Assembly (NCBI GenBank): GCA_022749755.1
Contig: CM040442.1
Coordinates: 2,072,663 to 2,136,662 of the forward strand
Source of the DNA: Azadirachta indica
Lineage: Eukaryota > Streptophyta > Magnoliopsida > Sapindales > Meliaceae
DNA: 64,000 bases
Direction: 5' to 3'
Part shown: positions 60,049-64,000 of the stretch, one piece after another
Position numbering within the stretch: position 1 is the first letter of the stretch
Layout: each line of letters starts with the position of its first letter
The notes under the pieces: model-generated
Told to the model about the DNA's origin: nothing
Database searches by the model: none
Seen by the model: the letters and a program-made list of their open reading frames with translations, nothing else
Program-made: the position numbers and the translations under genes

Positions 60049-61887
60049 ACATGAACCATATAATTATTGATACTATCATGTCACAGTAATGTAATAATTT
60101 TCTATTACTATGAGAATGTTTTGTTATTTAATTTTGCATATAGAAAAGACAAGTTGTTTAATTAAATTTCTTAGGTTATCAAATTTTATCTAATAATTTA
60201 CTTAATTTTATTCCATAAATTTAATTAATTTCTTAATAAAACAACTCAAGCAAGGAATTTTTATGTAACACGCTATATAAACTGGCCCAACATTATAAGT
60301 TTTGTTGACCAAAAAAAATACAAAATCAATAAAATTTAATAATAATAAAGAAGGTGTGGAACCTGTGGTAGCTAATATTACAATGTTACATCAGTGCGAT
60401 AAGTTTTTTATTGTAATGAATTACCATAAATTGTAAAATAATATCATTTCAAGTCTATTTTCTTATGTAATTTTTTAACTAGCAATAAAAAGTTTATGTT
60501 TAGTTATTTGTGAACAAAATTATAATTTGTTCTTCCCAGAAGAAGGATGACAACTTGAAAACATTGGAAGCAAAAACATTAATGATATTGGAAATGGAGA
60601 AATTTGTGAAATTGATGAAGTAGATGATGATCGGAATAAGGCTGTTGAGAAGAAGAAGAAAGCTTATTATAAGATGAAGAAGGCGACTAAAAATTCTTCC
60701 CCACTACGTTATGCAATAAAAAATAATAAATTTAGGGTCCGTTTGATATAACTTTTCAATTAGAACTTTTTAAAATAGAGTTTTTATCTATAAAACTTTT
60801 ATGAGTAGAGCTTTAAATAAAAGTTTATTAATCGTTTGCTTGTTACAAATAACTTTTGAGAAAATTTTGAGTAATTACTTTAAATAGACAAATTTTTAAT
60901 ATTTTATTTTAAAGAAATAACGTAAAATTTTTAAAATAAAGTAAGGTTATTTTAGATAATTTTACCTTTTAAAAAAGTTGGAAAAGTTCTACTACTAAAA
61001 TCCCAAATTTAAGGTTTCTTCCAATAAAAGAAAAATAACTTTTTTAATTTTTAAAAGTTTTTTTTCATTGTCAACCAAATGATATTAAAATATTTGAAAA
61101 GAGTTTTTATCATTAAAAAAGCCCTTTTAACCAATGAAAAAATCAAACTAAATAGGCAATTAATTTCATTATGCCCATAGAACGGTCTGGTATAATTGAT
61201 TAATTAATGATATATAATTTTTTTAAATTTTATTCCATTCTTAAATTTTTTATTACACTATTTAAATTGTGAAATGTTACATGAAAGTTAAATAATAATA
61301 ATAATTGTGAAGTGGAAGGAAAATTTTAAAAATTATAAAAAAAAATTGGAGAATTATAATTACAACTGTACCATAACCTAATTAACCTCTCTAATTGGAT
61401 TATGAAAAATTATTTATATGAATATATAAAACAATAATTTATGAATATATGTATAATAAGATGATGTTTTTGAGATTTATGTAACAAGAAAAATCGTGAA
61501 TTGTGATTTCAGTTTTAAAACATTCTTCTAAACTGAAATTATATTATTCTGATTTTGAATTATTAGTTAATTTTAATAATTAAGAAAATTAGTAACTTCA
61601 ATAGTTATTTTTAGTGTTAATGGATTTAATTAAGAAAATATCTTAAAATGATCGGCGGGGTTTGAGACCAAATCTCGTGTACATTAGGACTTGATAAAAA
61701 TATAATTTATGTTTATGTAATATTTAAAAAGGTGGTTCAGAAATTAATTTATTTTATTTGCAATTATTTTATTAATTTTAAATTTAAATAACAATAAAGG
61801 ATGAAAGTTGTGGTTTTCTATGAGTGAAGTTTATAACTTGTATCTCTATCCATAAGTATTCTTATCTAATTAATTTAAATTTAAAAA
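60049..61887. repeat. AT-rich block Y' (module II)
   Basis: Collinear with 28086-29936. It contains the second copy of the possible MITE (60734-61162). No gene. It is interrupted by the assembly gap. Confidence 0.85.
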
Positions 61888-61987
61888 NNNNNNNNNNNNN
61901 NNNNNNNNNNNNNNNNNNNNNNNNNNNNNNNNNNNNNNNNNNNNNNNNNNNNNNNNNNNNNNNNNNNNNNNNNNNNNNNNNNNNNNN
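61888..61987. other. Assembly gap (100 N)
   Basis: Exactly 100 N, the usual placeholder for a gap of unknown size. The sequence to the left is block Y'; the sequence to the right has no counterpart in block Y, so an unknown amount may be missing. Confidence 1.
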
Positions 61988-63146
61988 AAAATCTTCGTAT
62001 ACATGGAAATTGAATTAGTGAATTGGATTTTATTGTTAATACAAAATCAGAGAAGACCTTTTTATTTGTTACTTTTTTTTTTCACTAAAAACAGTGTTTA
62101 AAGGGAAATCAGTGAGATTTTATACATCATTTTTTTTTTCGTCTGTTTTTATATTGAAATTACAGTTTTATAATATCTAACGGTTAAACTTTCCTTTGAT
62201 ATCAACGTCTTGCCGCTTAAGACACCATTAATATATATAAGGCTTTTGCTTAAGTTTGCCTTAAGCGAGGGAGAGGGAGAGGGAGAGGGAGAGGGTTATG
62301 TTGGGCCGTGGCTATGGACGTTGCTAGCCTTATTATGAAAATTTCTTATAGGTCCAAATAAATGGAATAATTTTAAGCCTCAATAAATTATTTGTCATGT
62401 AAAATAATATTTAAAAAATATATATATTTTATAATTCCTTTAATTTTTTTAATAATTTTTTTCTCAATATTTTTTAATCTCTCTTGGTAATGTTCTAGAA
62501 ATCATTAAAATCAAGCATTGGTTACCAATTTTTATTTCCATAATTATTTTTGCTCAATAATAGTCTATTATATTTAATTTCAATTTTTAAATTGTAAACA
62601 TTTGTAATTTATACTATTTTCCTTTATTTTAGTACTGGGATATTATTAGTTGTTTTTGCTTCTGTCACGTTATATATTAAAGTCAGGTATTTGCTGAGAC
62701 CTAGGTCAAAGAAATCAATATTTTACATTTTAATAAAATAATTTAACTAATAGATTATGTTAAATTAGTGCTCCTAGGATATTGTTTTAGATATAAACAT
62801 CCTCTAAGAGTATACTGGACCTATAAAATGAGAAGATATCTTAACCTTTATCAGAATATGTAAATTTGGAACTAAAGGCTTTCTGAGCCTTGTTATAGTC
62901 AATTCCTTTGTTAATTGCTCCTATTCTATTAACAATAAAAACATATCCTCAATTCATTTATATTCTTAATCTAACCTTAATTCCTTTATTGATTGTTAAG
63001 ACAAAATGTTAGATTAAGAATATACTTTGTTCTAGAAAAATTAATTTTAGGTTAAATTAAATAGTAACGACAGTGCTTATAAAGTAGAAAACAAAGTCTA
63101 GAAAATGTTAATATAGTTTACCCAATCAATTTTCCTTAACAACACC

Positions 63147-63181
<35 letters not shown>

Positions 63182-63330
63182 TTTTCCTAAAGCATCAAAT
63201 TCTTCACATAATCATAAATTTGAACATATATGAAAAATTGAAAATCCTAAAAGAATTATACAAACGCTAAACATTACAGAGATTAATGAATGACCTAATT
63301 AAAAAGAAAATTAAACATTCCTAGACCTCA
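61988..63330. other. Single-copy AT-rich intergenic sequence with microsatellites
   Basis: No gene is seen. It contains an (AGAGGG)n run at about 62267-62295, a CGCTTAAG / CTTAAGCG inverted pair (62214-62221, 62260-62267), and a compound (TA)n(CA)n repeat at about 63151-63181. The last part, 63180-63330, is probably the 3' UTR of the minus-strand gene that follows. Confidence 0.6.
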
Positions 63331-64000
63331 TCACTTGAGAGCGGGAAACTGAATATGATCTTCAATGTTGAGAGTAGGATCAGCCTTACTTCTGCCTCCG
63401 TGCTCGGGTGCCGCAGCACTTTCCTTTTCGGAAAATCTCCCGGTAAATTTACCACCACCATTAGCAGCAGCAAAAGACCTCTCGCTCCTTAGTGGTTTTA
63501 GGAAACCACTAACGTCTACCAACTTGTACGCTTTGGCCTCGCCAGCCTTCTCCTTCTTCTTGCCTACAACTTTTATCCATTCGGACCCCTTGTCGTCAAG
63601 AGTAAATTTTTCCTCCTCATGATCAGCTGGTTTCTTGATTTTTGAATTTAGAGACTTTTTCTTTTCCAAAAGTTCCTTCTCATAGTCTTTCAGGCTCAAT
63701 GTTTCTTTTTCAACAACTGCGTCCTGATTTTTCGGGGCACGAGAGTGCTGATTCTGTTTTGACCTTCGAGTTTCCTTTTCACGGAGCGTAACACCATTGT
63801 TACCCACAATAGGTTTTGCCCTCATCTTCGCAGCATCTGGCTTAGTTTGTTGTTTTTTTGTCGCATCGACCTGATTGTTCTGTTGTTTCATCTTCTTCTT
63901 CTTGGCATCTGGCAACGCAGTAGTACCGCCATTGGCGAGTGTCTCGGCGCTGAGTTCTTCATCAGCTAAGACTTCAAAGCAATTGGTTATTGCAAGAGCC
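63331..64000 (-). CDS. HABP4/PAI-RBP1-like (RGG-family) RNA-binding protein, 5' end at window edge
   Basis: Open on the minus strand from the window edge to a TGA at 63331-63333, about 222 codons, no intron visible. It begins ALAITNCFEVLADEELSAETL, then a Lys/Gln-rich basic region (KKKKMKQQNNQ), then LSLKDYEKELLEKKKSLN, matching the plant family pattern T-L-x-E-Y-E-K-x-L-E-E-K-R-K-A-L. SGFLKPLRSERSF follows (family: EFLKPADGERYY) and the conserved tail is IEDHIQFPALK (family: IEDPGQFPTL). Glycine/arginine content is low, so classical RGG boxes are weak or absent. The protein is shorter than the ~350-residue Arabidopsis homologues. The first base at the edge is the G before GCT, so the ATG probably straddles the boundary. 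Known role of the family: RNA binding, ribosome or mRNP association, stress responses. Confidence 0.65.
   Translation of the reverse strand, partial: ALAITNCFEVLADEELSAETLANGGTTALPDAKKKKMKQQNNQVDATKKQQTKPDAAKMRAKPIVGNNGVTLREKETRRSKQNQHSRAPKNQDAVVEKETLSLKDYEKELLEKKKSLNSKIKKPADHEEEKFTLDDKGSEWIKVVGKKKEKAGEAKAYKLVDVSGFLKPLRSERSFAAANGGGKFTGRFSEKESAAAPEHGGRSKADPTLNIEDHIQFPALK

Noticed and set aside
61824..62018. Open frame spanning the N gap
   Set aside because: Most of it is undefined sequence; it has no meaning as a gene.

Overview
The window is eudicot plant nuclear DNA: AT-rich, intron-containing genes, LTR retrotransposons with initiator-Met-tRNA primer sites, an L1-type LINE, hAT-type MITEs and long tandem repeats. 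The species cannot be fixed from the sequence. Only two loci look like host genes: a near-complete CYP71-type cytochrome P450 (31711-33365, +) carrying a frameshift in an A9 run, and the 3' part of an HABP4/PAI-RBP1-like (RGG-family) RNA-binding protein gene at the right edge (63331-64000, -). Nearly everything else is repeat or relic.

The main architecture is a decayed tandem segmental duplication of roughly 30 kb. The ideal module is: P450 gene - block X (old TE-protein relics on the minus strand) - ~710-bp tandem repeats - P450 5' fragment - Copia retrotransposon - AT-rich block Y. Module I covers about 1-31570: repeats 1-620, P450 fragment 1600, X 1804-9893, LINE 10895-12440, Ty3/gypsy gag-protease 12507-15298, repeats 15305-20230, P450 fragment 21272, Copia 1 21375-27547 with a nested gag-protease-only LTR element (22572-26188), Y 28086-31575. 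Module II covers 31580-61887: P450 gene 31711, X' 34458-42148, repeats 42149-47793, a 377-bp inverted piece 47794-48170, gypsy gag-protease 48171-50980, repeats 50987-53520, P450 fragment 54574, Copia 2 55256-60048, Y' 60049-61887. A 100-N gap (61888-61987) cuts Y', and the sequence beyond it is not duplicated in the window.

The most informative structures are these. (1) The ~710-bp tandem unit contains a ~430-bp non-autonomous hAT-like element with 8-bp target duplications, so a MITE insertion was amplified as part of a satellite. (2) A 474-bp hAT MITE at 5177-5650 has its empty site preserved in the other block copy. (3) A compact LTR element with gag and protease but no reverse transcriptase or integrase sits inside the Copia gag. 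(4) The two Copia copies share their right flank and have complementary internal deletions, so they are duplicates of one insertion. (5) Several rearrangement junctions can be read to within a few bases. No operon-like or novel enzymatic system is visible; the interest lies in how a P450 locus was amplified and broken up together with its repeats.
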